Assembly: GCA_013420905.1 (NCBI GenBank)
Contig: JAAXNY010000011.1
Location: 744,001-808,000 of the forward strand
Length of the DNA: 64,000 nt
Origin: Collybia mongolica
Taxonomy: Eukaryota; Basidiomycota; Agaricomycetes; Agaricales; Clitocybaceae
Reading direction: 5' to 3'
This document shows, piece after piece, positions 30,545 to 42,200 of this stretch (position 1 is the first letter of the stretch; each line of letters opens with the position of its first letter). The notes beneath the pieces were generated by a model. That model made no database searches, was not told the DNA's origin, and saw only the letters and a program-made list of their open reading frames with translations. The translations under genes were made by a program, and so were the position numbers.

Positions 30545-32778
30545 ATGTTGGGCCCTTCCCCGTTCCGAGTGTTTGTCCTGGTGGCTGGTTGTCTTGTGGT
30601 TAGTGCGACTGCGGATACATGGTTAGTAACTTGCCAGACAGACATTATCCAAGTCGTGAACTTATGGAATTGTTAGGTGTGGTAAAAATTACATGCCCAA
30701 TCTCCCTATCGTACCCCCAGGTAAGTTTTTTGAATTAACGAGGTTAATCATGCCCTCACTACCAAGAACCAGGTGGAGAATTCCCCGTCCCATCCAAAGG
30801 AAAGACTGCTCTTCTCGCTCTGCGATGTGCGCCTACAATTCGCCCCTACCTCCCAGAGGATTCCCTGACTACAGACTCGTCTGTCTCTATCCTTGTCGAT
30901 GCTCATATCACCTTTAGGCAAATCGCAAATGCATCTCCCATCTCACACTCTGGTGCGAATGATACTTTAAGTATTGCTGTCTCGATAGATGGGAAACCGC
31001 TCACCAGTGGAGCGGTTGTTCTTGGGTCAACGAAAAACACCTTACCTTTCTCTTTGAGCGATTTACGTCCGAGGACAGCTCCGTATACTATCTCATGCTC
31101 TACAACATTCAATGGGAAGACCTTCACCGCCACGGGCTCGCTCTCGTACCTCCCCGCCCCGCCGCCAACGATTGGTTCTGTTACCAAAATGGATTTGAGG
31201 ACCGGCGCCCTTTTGGCAAGGCCGGCGGATGGGAAAGGAGGGTCTTATGCACCTGTGCTCCCAATCGGGTTTTATACTTCGTTTGATGCATATCTTGCGA
31301 AAGACCTATCAATTTCAGCGACGCTGAAACGACAGGGGTAAGTAAATGCTCCTAAAGCCTCACTCGCACTATTAACTCTGTATCCTGCCAAGGTTCACAA
31401 TTGTAAGCACTTGTTCGCTCCGTTACATACGTTGTACTATGCTTATTCATGTTCATAGGTCCACCCAGTACCTGCATTCAATAACATAACCATCCTTGAT
31501 GCTGTTCTGGACGAGATGCAAGAGGCCGGCCTTTACCTGATGTACGACATGAGGGGGTGAGTTGGATTCCCTTTGGTTTGAACTGGAAGTGACACGACCG
31601 CAGTACGTACATGAACAAGACTTCGGTGACAGAACAAGTCAATCACATCAAGTCACGACCTAATCTTCTGCTCTGGTATACTGCCGACGAACCTGATGGC
31701 ACTACTGATCCCTTCAATGCCACACTTGCATCGTCTAATCTGATAACATCCCTCGACGGCGGAGACGGTTTTGGGGGTGCAGGTTACCATCCAGTTTCGC
31801 TGGTACTGAATTGCCAAGACTATCACTTCACGTTTGTTGTCCGCTTTTCTTCGAAACTCACGTTTCACAACACGCCTCCTGTAGCGAATACACAAGTGGT
31901 TCTGATATCGTTTTGCAAGATACGTATATGATAGGGAATAATGTGACGTTTTCAACACAATGGGGCACGGTTTGCACCAAGGACTATGGGGACTGTGGGT
32001 GCGTTGTTCTTCGGGCATCCCATGTGAAGATGGACTATTTCATAAAATCCTGGTGTACAGGTGTGATAATTGCGAAGGAAAATTTGAAGACATTTCGACA
32101 CGCATGGACCAATTCAAGGATAGGCTTCTTATCAATGGATGGGACCGGACTAAAGCTGTTTGGACAGTACCACAAGGTTTTGGGAACGAGACGTCAGTGC
32201 CACACAAGACAAGTATTACTACTACACTAGACTGATATTCGGAACATCTAGGTACTGGAAGGTTGAAAACGTTCATTTATGTCCTGATATTTATCTCATT
32301 ATAATGCCCTCAGAGGTATCCTACTGGTAAGGAATTTGTGGTCGAGAGCATACTCGGAATCAACCACGGCGGCCTAGGTTTGTGAACTTGACTATACACT
32401 TTTTAACGTCCATTAACAGTATTACCTTTAGGTATTGTTTCTTGGGATGACCCAACATCTGTGGATATTAAGGCTTCAGCATCCCTTCTCGCACTTTCCT
32501 TGCCTCAGATGACACCATTCATCTTAAATCCGGCCGCTATATTCCGCCAAGTCACAATCAGAAGAATCGACTTTGGCTTGTGGACTGTCGGCGCGGAGAC
32601 CCTCGTGCTTGCCAGCAACATGAACCATGCCACCGTATCAATACGCCTTTCGGAACTCGGATTACCAAAAGCAAGCATCGTGTCCCAGGCTTTGGATAGT
32701 GGTGCGACCGTGCTTCCTGATAAGGTTGGATTTACATTCGACTCAGTTGGATCTGGTGCCTGGGTTCTGAGGAAGTAA
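30545..32778 (+). CDS. Secreted TIM-barrel-like glycosidase family protein, 11 exons
   Basis: Exons: 30545-30621, 30677-30720, 30773-31337, 31393-31402, 31459-31556, 31604-31831, 31885-31998, 32061-32192, 32252-32261, 32314-32377 and 32432-32778, all GT-AG and in frame. The start MLGPSPFRVFVLVAGCLVVS is a clear signal peptide. The mature part opens DTWCGKNYMPNLPIVPPG, followed by a beta-rich N-terminal domain, then MDLRTGALLARPADGKGG, YAPVLPIGFYTSFD, LLLWYTADEPDG and a late GINHGGLGIVSWDDP. The acidic TADEPDG and SWDDP motifs sit where a (beta/alpha)8 glycosidase would place catalytic residues. I recall this as a conserved, mostly unannotated secreted family of Agaricomycetes; the enzyme class is inference. 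The gene is convergent with the PX-GH18 pair (about 300 bp between stops). Two 10-nt microexons are notable. Confidence 0.75.
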
Positions 32779-33080
32779 GTTTAAAGTGCTTGTTTTCAGT
32801 ATCTTTAGGGGAGGAAAAATTGTATATAAGAGCTCATGTGAACTGGTTTATGCCACAGTGAAATTGACACCTCAAACGTCACACAAACAAGCCAGGCTTC
32901 GAAGCTCCATCCTCAGAGAATCATTCCGAGTATATTCGCATTGTGGGGCAGATAAAAAGGAGATAAATAATAGTGCGTAAGCATCCATATTCGTGTCATT
33001 CATAATTCGTTAGGTCGTGATGTTAATAAATTGAGTGATGTGACCGCCGTCATGTATCTTGAAATCAAGGTATGCATCCT

Positions 33081-35495
33081 TTACTTTCCCAAGTTCTTGC
33101 GAATCACATTCTGCAAGGTCAGACCATCATCCTGTCAAATGATCGACCATCAGTCATTCTCAGAAAATGTGAGAAATCATAGAGCACTAACTTGATCGAG
33201 GGACCATGTAAAGCATCCAGCCATACCGTTCTTCTTTGCGAATGCCGCTTTATCGCCGAGGGAATATGTGTCTGAAAACATGAGACCATGGAATAATATA
33301 CATTTCCTTATGGAAATAAAAATTACCATCGTATGTCACAACCGTCTTCTGAGCAACGTTGAACAGGAACTACAAGACTATAAGATTTGACTCCTAAACA
33401 GCTGAACATCTCGGACTCACTGGGGTATCGCTACAATCGTCCCAGGCTACGCAAGATCGTCATGAACGCCTTACTCAACAAAACGGGATTGGGGACTAAC
33501 CCATCGTAAATCCGCCTCCCTGACCATAGGTGCCATCGGACTTTCTCACAAGCGCACCTGACTTTACAATGGCGTTGAATGGGATTTGTTGGCCCCACCA
33601 TGAAGTCAGTGTCGCGTTGACGGTGACTTCGTCCGACTCTGGTGTCTCTTGTGCCTCCAGTACCTCCGGTGTCTTTGATGTCCTTACATGAGCCCCGTTC
33701 AAGAAATGCATGTCGGTCTCTCCATCTTCAGTCGTCATGTCTGTTTGTTGTAGAAGAACCATATCAGATGATGGAAGGAGACTTCCTGTCAAACCCTTCT
33801 TGGTGCTCTGCGACACATAACCGTATAGCGGTAGGCCGAGGAGTAACTGGTATGCGGAAAATTTAACAAAAGCAGTACGACGGGAGAATCTCATAGTTAC
33901 CTTGGAGGCAGGGAAGCCAGCCGCTTTCCATTGAGATAAAGCGGCTTGAGCGCTAGCCTGAGGTTGTTTGGACGTACCACAGAGGTTCCCTTGAAAATAT
34001 TAGGCTAAAATCATTTCCAGAGTGATATTAACTCACCAAGAGGTGCATTTGGTCCGGGATTCGCAGAGGCACCCCAGACATCATAATTCCTGGAAATCGG
34101 TATCTGAGTAAAAGTAAATGGATTCAGGTCGGGTCGTACATGATATTCACGTATGTTAGCTGGGCAGCATATGCCGAGACATCTTTGAGAGGGCTCCCAT
34201 TCGACCCTAACCAAGGGAGATGAGGGACAGCAGCGGAGATTATCTTGGACGATCCTGAAATGGAGTATCAACACGACGGGAGCGGATGTGGGGAGTGAGC
34301 TTACCCAATGCGGTTCTCAGTGACCTTAGAAGGCTGAGAAAGTTAGCAGCGTCTGCGGAGGAATGGGGATTTCCAGCTCCCGCAGAGTTAGGGTACTCCT
34401 AAAAAGAATAGATATTCGGTTCGTGTATTGGTTTTGGTTGTAACCCGTACTCCTTACCCAGTCGATGTCAATTCCTGGTGTATAGTTAGTGTGGCTTCAA
34501 ATATGACATGTAAATAACAGCCACTCACCGTCAAGGCCGAACGTATTCACTGCACTTTTCAAAGCGTTTGTAAATGTCGTCCGATGGGCCGAACTTGAAG
34601 TAGCTGAACTAAAGTAATGGCTTCCTCCCCATCCGCCTTGCAGAGTCAGTCATAAACTAAATCATAGAGCTTGGGCGCGTACGACATACCGACTGAAAGC
34701 ACAATCTTTGTCCCTCTACCACTATTGCGGGCACTTGTGACCAATCTCTTCAAGATTGCTTGGCTTCCAGAATCCCATGTGAGCCCGGATGATGAGTTTG
34801 GCATAGCGAAAGCTTGTGACCCTGTTATCAGCCGTTGAAAGACAAGATCTGACTAATGACCGACCAAAGAAGAGAATATCGAACTTGGAGAAGTCGAGTT
34901 TCTCCGGCGGGAAGCTACCAGCACTCCAGTCCGGATAGTAAGCAGCTGCAATCATGGTCGCCTCGACTTCAACCTCTCCTTGAGCTGTGAGATTGAGTGC
35001 TGTTTTACGTGATAATGTGGAGGGTACAGCATCCTCGAGATCAAACTTTATAGGAGATTCGCCTTTGGGGGTAAGGAAATCAAGGACAGCCGGATTGTCT
35101 TTAAAGTCGGGCGAATGGAGAAGGTCAGTTAGATATTGTGTCAGGCCGACCTTTCGCTCTTTGATTAGGGTATCATCCACCCAGGCTGACGGAATAAAGG
35201 TCGTGGACAACAGACGCTTCGGGGGCAAGGAGAAGCTATCCTTTAACGTTTCTAATCGAACACAGTAAAGTTCCAAGTGACGAGGAATAGAATTAGACTG
35301 GTACCATGAAGAGCCACGAACTTTACGACAATCGTATGAGAATCCTCACGAGGAATATAGATTCATAATCACCTCAGAGTACCTCTTGCCCACAGTACTA
35401 TGCTTGCCATTAAGTGTGACCTGGATGGTGTAAATAATGTGAGGACGCGGAGAAGAGGCAGTCGTATGCGCGTTAATCGTAATAAGTGGGGTCAT
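33081..35495 (-). CDS. PX domain-GH18 chitinase fusion A, 556 aa, 15 exons
   Basis: Minus-strand exons: 35373-35495, 35305-35320, 34865-35251, 34690-34812, 34529-34636, 34458-34474, 34305-34398, 34140-34254, 34037-34089, 33901-33989, 33501-33846, 33421-33446, 33327-33369, 33192-33271 and 33081-33131. They total 1671 nt, in frame throughout. Residues 1-110 form a PX-like fold: HIIYTIQVTLNGK, KRYSEFVALHE, SLPPKR and KERKVGLTQYL, matching the RY-(S)-F, proline-rich and R..GL..YL landmarks of phosphoinositide-binding PX domains. From about residue 165 comes GH18: AAYYPDWS, FDILFFAF, KIVLSVGGWGG, then DGIDIDWEYPN with complete DxxDxDxE catalysis residues, ending GCFTWSLDQDDG. No signal peptide, so probably cytosolic, membrane-tethered. 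An extra Ser/Glu-rich loop follows LPLYGYVS. A longer start at 35537 is possible. Confidence 0.88.
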
Positions 35496-36248
35496 TATGG
35501 TGGCGTCGTGAGGAGGTGTGGGTGTGGGGAGCTCCATCCTTATGTATGCACTTATAACTTGGTCGAGAACCCTCGAAACCCACAGAATTCCAGGAGAAGC
35601 ATATTTAAACAGTCAATTAACCGCGTGGTCTGCCCCGGGACTCAGAGTCCTTCCAAAAGAAAAACGGTGACAGTACAGTGTCAAATGTTTAACAGAACCG
35701 CGCCAGTGATATCACAAGCTGTCATAGATGGTCAGTATTTCAAAACTGGTTGCCTCATGGGGAGCTGTGGAAGAAGACATATCACACGTGATTGAAATGG
35801 AAGAAGCACGGCCACGGCCCACGATCCGAGAGCGCGCACAGATATCTCCAAAATTCACACCCAAAAGAGGATGAGTGGTCGGCTGTCTAACGTCCAAACG
35901 ACACATGATGAATACCAGGCAGAACTACTGAGGGATGAGCGCAAATGGCTATGGGTCGTGGGCGCTCTTGTTCGTGTGTGTGAATTTCCAAAAGCCGTTG
36001 GGTCTTGGGATGTCCCTACAGACAGGCAAGATTCAACTTGAGGTGTCACGCTGCTTCAGAATGATGAATCTTGTATCTAGACGATATGATGTATTCTGTG
36101 GGAAAAGAAGGCTAGTGAGAAACTGGATCTGTATATTTACAAAGACAACACTGTTCTGATGCGGGTTACGAGTTTATGCGGGAAGAGTTCCAAGCTACTT
36201 GTTTTTTTGCTTTAATGCGGGGGAGCGTGTGACATGACAATGACATGC
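35496..36248. other. Intergenic between the two PX-GH18 genes
   Basis: About 750 bp serving as promoter of copy A and 3' flank of copy B. Only short antisense ORFs are present; no sites I can name. Confidence 0.45.
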
Positions 36249-38439
36249 CTATTTTTTGCCCAAGTTCAAGCGAATCACATTTTGCAACGCAACTCCATCA
36301 TCCTAGATAAGTTTCCGGCGGATTTTTGAGAAAAGCGGTTTTAGATCAAATACTAAACTCACCTGATCAAGTGACCAAGTAAAGCAACCTGCCATTCCGG
36401 ATTTCTTTGCGAATTTGGCTTTGGAAGCGAGGCTCCATGTATCGTCATAACTGACCACGGTGGTCCTTGAAACGTTATACAGGAACTAAATGGAGAACAA
36501 TCAGCGAGTTCACAAATAGGGTATGAAAGGTGATGTAGGCGTTACTGGTGTGTCACTGCAGTCGTCCCAGGCTGTATCGTATGTCCAAGTTATAATAGAT
36601 AGGACGGCTGAAGACAAAATTGGATTTACCCATAGTATATCCATTCGATCCTCTGTAACCATCATGGGTCTTGACCAAGGCTCCGGACCTCAGGAGCTGC
36701 TTGAAGGCAATTTGTTGACCCCACATGTTGCTCAAATCACCTGCGGGGGCGATTGATATATCTTGAAGAGGACTCCTGGGATGAGCGACAGGGTCCAAGC
36801 TCGGAATAGGCATCAAGCTTCCGGAAAGATTCTTCGCAGTGCTCTTGCTGACGTAGCCGTACAGAGCAAGACCTAGCAGGAGCTTAGAAGCCGGCATTCC
36901 AGCTTCCGTCCATTGGGAAAGAGCGGCTTGGGCAGAAGCACATGGCTGTGAAGAGCTCCCACAAAGATTGCCTACGAGGAGGTGAATGGAGTGGTATAGC
37001 CACAGAATATCAAGAGTTACCGAGAGGGGCGTTCGGTCCAGGTTTAGACGAAGCGCCGTTGACATCGTAGTTCCTGTACGGCCATAGTATTCAGTAGGGA
37101 TATGCGTAGACAAAGCCAGATCGGGATACTGACATAATGTTGACATAAGTCATCTGCGCTGCAAATGCTCTAACATCAATGAGAGGAGTGCCATTGGGGC
37201 CGTTCCAAGGCATGTGTGCAACTGCTGAGGATATGATCTTCGACGGGCCTATAAGGGATAAGCGGAGATGCACGACAACAGGGGATGTTTGAAGCCGACC
37301 TAAGGATGCACGTAATAATTTGAATAAAGCGAGAAGATTGGCTGAATCTGCTGAAGAGTGTGGGTTTCCTGCGCCAGGGGAGTTGGGGTATTCCTGGGGA
37401 CCACTTTATTATTTGGGGAACTTTTGGGGCGCCGGAAGTGTCTTACCCAGTCGATGTCGACACCTAAACCAATCTATGAGAAAAGATACGCATATATTTA
37501 GGAACCACAAACCATCAAGTCCAAATGCATGAACTGCGCCAACGAGCGCGTTGGTGAATTTGGCTCTGTTGGCTGCACTACTAGTGGCTCGACTGAACCA
37601 GTAACATCCAGCCCAACCGCCTACGTACATTATTAATATGGGCTGACAAGTCATAGGATGGCATCTCACCGATCGACAGTACTATTTTTGTTCCCTTGCC
37701 GCTCAGGCGAGCACTTGACACGAGCCTTCTTAGAGTACCCTGGCTGCCATCCTCCCAACTAATAGTTGACGATGCATTAGGTGTTACGAAAGCTAGTAAC
37801 GGGCACATTAATCGAGTCATACACACGATCAAACCACATTGATCGTACCGTAGAAAAGAATATCAAACTTCGAGAAATCGATCTCACGGGGGGGATTGGT
37901 TTCAGCGGACCATGTTGGGTAATATGCGGCAGCAATGGGGGCGGCGTTTATTTCAGATTTGCTACTCGTATTGGGAATTGTGGCTGTATCTCTGGATACC
38001 ATGGCAGGAGGATTATCGACAACCTCCGAGAAGCTTGCAGCATCGAATGATTGTGAAGACAAGAAATGGGTGAAAATTACATTTGCTTGGAATTCTGGGA
38101 TAACGTTGAGGTGATTAAGATAAGCCGCGAGACCAAGCTTTCTTTCTCTGATAAGCTGATCGTCGATCCAAGCTAACGGTAGGACAGCAGTGGCGATGTT
38201 ATGCTTCGGTGGTAAGGTGTAAGTGTCGTGGAGGCACTCATGAAGCGCCACAAACTGTTCGATTGAGTTTTCAGGCGCATTTAAACCTTAGTTTTCAAAT
38301 CACCCACCTGAGAGTACCTCCGCTGAACTTCGTATTGTTGACCGTCTTCGAGAACAACCTTTATGACGTAGAGAACATGAGGGGTAGGGCTAGAGACGGT
38401 AGTATGGTCTACGATGGAGATTGATTGTCTGGGGGTCAT
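36249..38439 (-). CDS. PX domain-GH18 chitinase fusion B, 530 aa, 12 exons
   Basis: Minus-strand exons: 38308-38439, 37849-38254, 37670-37792, 37513-37620, 37447-37463, 37300-37393, 37134-37248, 37021-37073, 36630-36971, 36546-36571, 36363-36485 and 36249-36302. They total 1593 nt in frame. The N-terminal PX part reads VLYVIKVVLEDG, RRYSQFVALHE, LPPKH and RERKLGLAAYL. The GH18 part has AAYYPTWS, FDILFYAF, KIVLSIGGWAG, the active site DGVDIDWEYPNS and a closing GCFTWSLDQDDGVALQ. Seven exon lengths are identical to copy A (123, 108, 17, 94, 115, 53 and 26 nt), proving tandem duplication. Copy A has two extra introns and a longer loop. No signal peptide or transmembrane segment is seen. Role inferred: a chitin-directed hydrolase at phosphoinositide-bearing membranes such as endosomes or chitosomes. 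Confidence 0.9.
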
Positions 38440-39240
38440 TTTGGGGTTGTAGAAGGTAAGAAGCAGAGGGCAACAGCGGGGAATCCTTTCCAGCCTTTTT
38501 ATAGTAGAAGGGGGGGGTTTACAGTCGCCACCAAAAAAGGGTCTCCCTCTTCCTTTTTTAGATATGCCCTGACTTCCGAGTCGATCATCAATGATGAGAT
38601 GCATGACTAGGACACGTGCACGCCACCATGCGTTTTCCATCCATTAAGCAGCATGTTTAAATTTTCCAGAGCCGTTTCATATTCAGAAAATGTAAGGGTA
38701 ATCTATACATCACCTGATACCCTCTGGGGCCGATTTGACTGGGCATAAGATTAGGAGCTCCATTGGTGTTCGCTTCCTTTGCGAGAAGTCGAAGGCTCGA
38801 CGAGGTCAAGTACTCACTCGTAACGACCGTTCGACACTCAAGAGGGTAAGACCGAGGCCAAACTGGGTCGGAAAAATTCAAGGGCCAGGGGCAGAGGGTA
38901 TATAACTCTGGTGCAGCCGCTGGTAGTATAGGAGTTGTATTAATTTTATAAAGAGACTTCAAGATTACAATACCATACCTTATCACGCGCATACGACCAG
39001 CGCCTACGGTTACGTTCCCACTAGAAAAGTAGCATTCAGCCTGTCACAAAGTTCTGTACCACGAGGGCGAGAGGATATCCACAAATAGTTCGGTAGTGAG
39101 TCTAGATACGGAGAGGTGGCATGACAGTGGTTCAGCACTCTTTTACAGGTCCTTAGCACTCATTTGAATTTTCCTGTAGTCCCGGATAACATGTACGATA
39201 TAGATTATAAGACGATCCAATAGCGTATCTGTCGCGAGAT
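38440..39240. other. Intergenic; possible minus-strand exon
   Basis: Promoter of PX-GH18 B and 3' flank of the flippase gene. The minus frame 38657-38992 contains a protein-like stretch (SSSLRLLAKEANTNGAPNLM) with a possible GT-AG intron on its 5' side, but no start, partner exons or family could be found. Confidence 0.35.
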
Positions 39241-42200
39241 CTACAACAGTTTGCTAGATGCTGCCGGCGCAATGCGACTACGAATGACCTTGATAATGTA
39301 TAACGGTAGGGCGCTGATAGTCACAATAACCGCGAGTTTCCAGGCGAAGCCAACAGAAATGACGAATGTCAGGTCTAGATAGTATGTCAGGGGCTGGGGG
39401 GTAAGTGTATATAGGTTGACGAACCAAAATATTCTGGCAGGAAAGCAATGCTGATAACATAGAAGAATAGGGTGGCAATTTCAGAAACGACCATGTAAAG
39501 ATGCCTACATGAAAAGGGATATTAGAGCAGAACGAATACGTGATATGAGATTTTACCATGTGGTGATCTCTAATGCGACCATAATCAGCTCGTTAAGGAT
39601 TAGAGCGGTGAAAGATATCGAAACAATATGCAAGAATTGATTCTCGAATAGAACCAAAGACATAATCATGATAGCAGCACCTGTGTTTGACCTATTAGGT
39701 GTGTGTCCACCTGATGTCCCGTTCACTTACCTTGATAGACGCTGATCATAAGCCATTGGAAGAAGGTCTTGTACGACAAAGCCCGACCCTAAAAATAAAA
39801 CCACTTTGTGTTATAAAATCTAATGTTGCCGACCGTATATTAGCGCTGTACCTTGGTTAATTCCTTGTACAATTCCGGGTAGAGCAATGCTAAATCTTCG
39901 TTAACATCGCGATCTAGTACCAGAGAGAAAACAGGCGCCATGGTATATACTGTCGCATATCCCATCATCAACCATCCTTGATAAAGGGCAATGGGCGCGA
40001 AGTAAAAGATGGCAGAGAAAACTGCCTGCATTATCGAGATGATCAGTCCACGGTGGATCACGAACTGCGCCAGCTTCGCGGATCGGCGATAGGAGTTCCG
40101 GCCATGCCATAGAAGCAGTTTCGTCAGATAGCTGAACTGGGTAACAGAGAAATCGGCAGCTAGCGAAGCCTGTTTTCCCTCCTTCCCTACGATACCAACG
40201 CCTAGGCGAAATCAGTTTCGTGCCGTACGATATTATGATGAGGGCTTACCAACATCAGCTGCCTGAATCATGCTGACATCATTTCCCCCGTCCCCGATAC
40301 AGCATACCCTCTTCTTAGTATGTTTGCGAATCAGCCTAGCAACATCAGCCTTCTGTGTAGGCGAACAACGGCAAGCTACGACAGCGGAAAGTTTGGTGGC
40401 GATTTCGATGAACTCATTCTTGAAGAGGTTTAGGCACAGCTGTGGAGGTACGTCACACGAGGGCTCTCTATGAGTGTATATATTTCTCACCTGCAATGAT
40501 TCACCATCAATGACAAGGCAGCAATCCAATTTCGATTGCAAAAACTCCAGTTGGTCGCGAACTTCATCGGCTGTTCTGACTAAGATTATGATGGTTAGCT
40601 TTTGAAAGTCGGTGAGTAAACCAGCCACAAACGTTTCGCAATTTCGTGAATATATTGATTTCGCGCCACAAGCTTTGTCGAAATCGCAATACACCGAGCT
40701 GTTTCGATCTTATCTCCGGTCAACATCCATATCTTAATCCCTGCATTTCGGAGCAGCTCCAAGGTTGATTTAACATCGTCCTGTAACTTGTCTTCGACTC
40801 CCGTTAATCCGAGGAGCTCGAGGTCACGTTCCAAAAACTCTGCCACAACAGCATTCATAGCTTCATTCCGGCCTTCGAGTTTGACACTGGCCTCATAATG
40901 GCGTGCTTTAAAATCATTATAGAGCTGGGATCCGAGCCTTTTCCGGGCCATAACAAGAGTGCGCAAACCTTCCCGAGCCATATTTGCCGTTTCTTCATCA
41001 AGCCAATCGTTACGTTGCACGATCTTTGCCATGACGACGTCTGCTCCTTTTTGCAGGAAAGTGATTTCTCCGGACTGGCGGTCCCGAACGACGATACCCA
41101 TGCGCTTGGACTCCGATGTAAATGGAAAAATGTCGAGGACATCGAATGAGATACGAGATCCAGAGGGCGTCTGAAGCTCGATTCGGGTGCGATCACGGAA
41201 AACTAAAGTTAGTCCGATGGATTGAGTCCAAGTGACTATGGCAACTTCGTCTGGTGAGGATGCTTGGTAGGTCACCGATCCGTCATCGTTAGTCACCGGC
41301 GTGACCTGAGGCACAGGGACATGAGAAAAACAAAGGCGAAGGTGTGCGATACACATACGTTATGGCAAAGAGCTAGACTTAAAACAACATCACGGACGCG
41401 AGAGGACATATCCCTACGCCCTCGGGTAGCTAGTTGGGCACCGGTGGACAGAGAGCCTTGACGGAGATGGGCTACAAACGCCGATCAAAAACGTCACGAC
41501 AAAAGGACGTTGGCAGACACACCCTGATCCCCTGCAGATCCAAACGCAAGTTCAAGCTGATGAGCCACTTCATCCATCGAGTCGAAGCCATACGACATGG
41601 TTCCCATGTGTAATTTCTTCATCTCCATTTCTAGATAGGTGTTGGGTCACAATCGCTGCAACCAAAATATTAGATGCACACCATTTTGTGTCAGTGTCCC
41701 CGTCTTATCGCTTAGCAAATATTCAATCCTCCCAAGTTCCTCGGGTAGTGTGCTTGTGCGTACGATGGTGTCTGGAATCTCGTTGTCGTTCATGATCTGA
41801 TGCGCATACACTGTTTTACCCATATCAAGGTTAACGCGAAGACTGCAACAGGTTTCGGTAGATATCATTGAAGCAGATGGTTGCGACGCACCTGATAGGA
41901 ATGATGGAGGAGAAGAGGATCAAGAATCGTAAAGTATAGATGTACCACAACCCTCTGAAACCATTAAGTGCGACAAGCACAACAGAGAGTGCGAATGTAA
42001 CAGCACAAAGGATCTATCGCCGGATGAGTTTGAGTGCTCAGAAAACATTATTATAAACAAAATCGCGCACTTTGGCAAGCTTATTGATCTCCAAGTCCAG
42101 CAATCCTACTTTCGTTTCTGGATGACTCGTATTCATCACAGCACGAGTTTCGGCGCCTGTATAAATGACGAAGCCCACTGCTGAACCGGCAGCCAAAACC

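Noticed and set aside
40853..41174. Alternative minus- and plus-strand ORFs inside the flippase
   Set aside because: Overlap the in-frame P-type ATPase exon with its conserved motifs.
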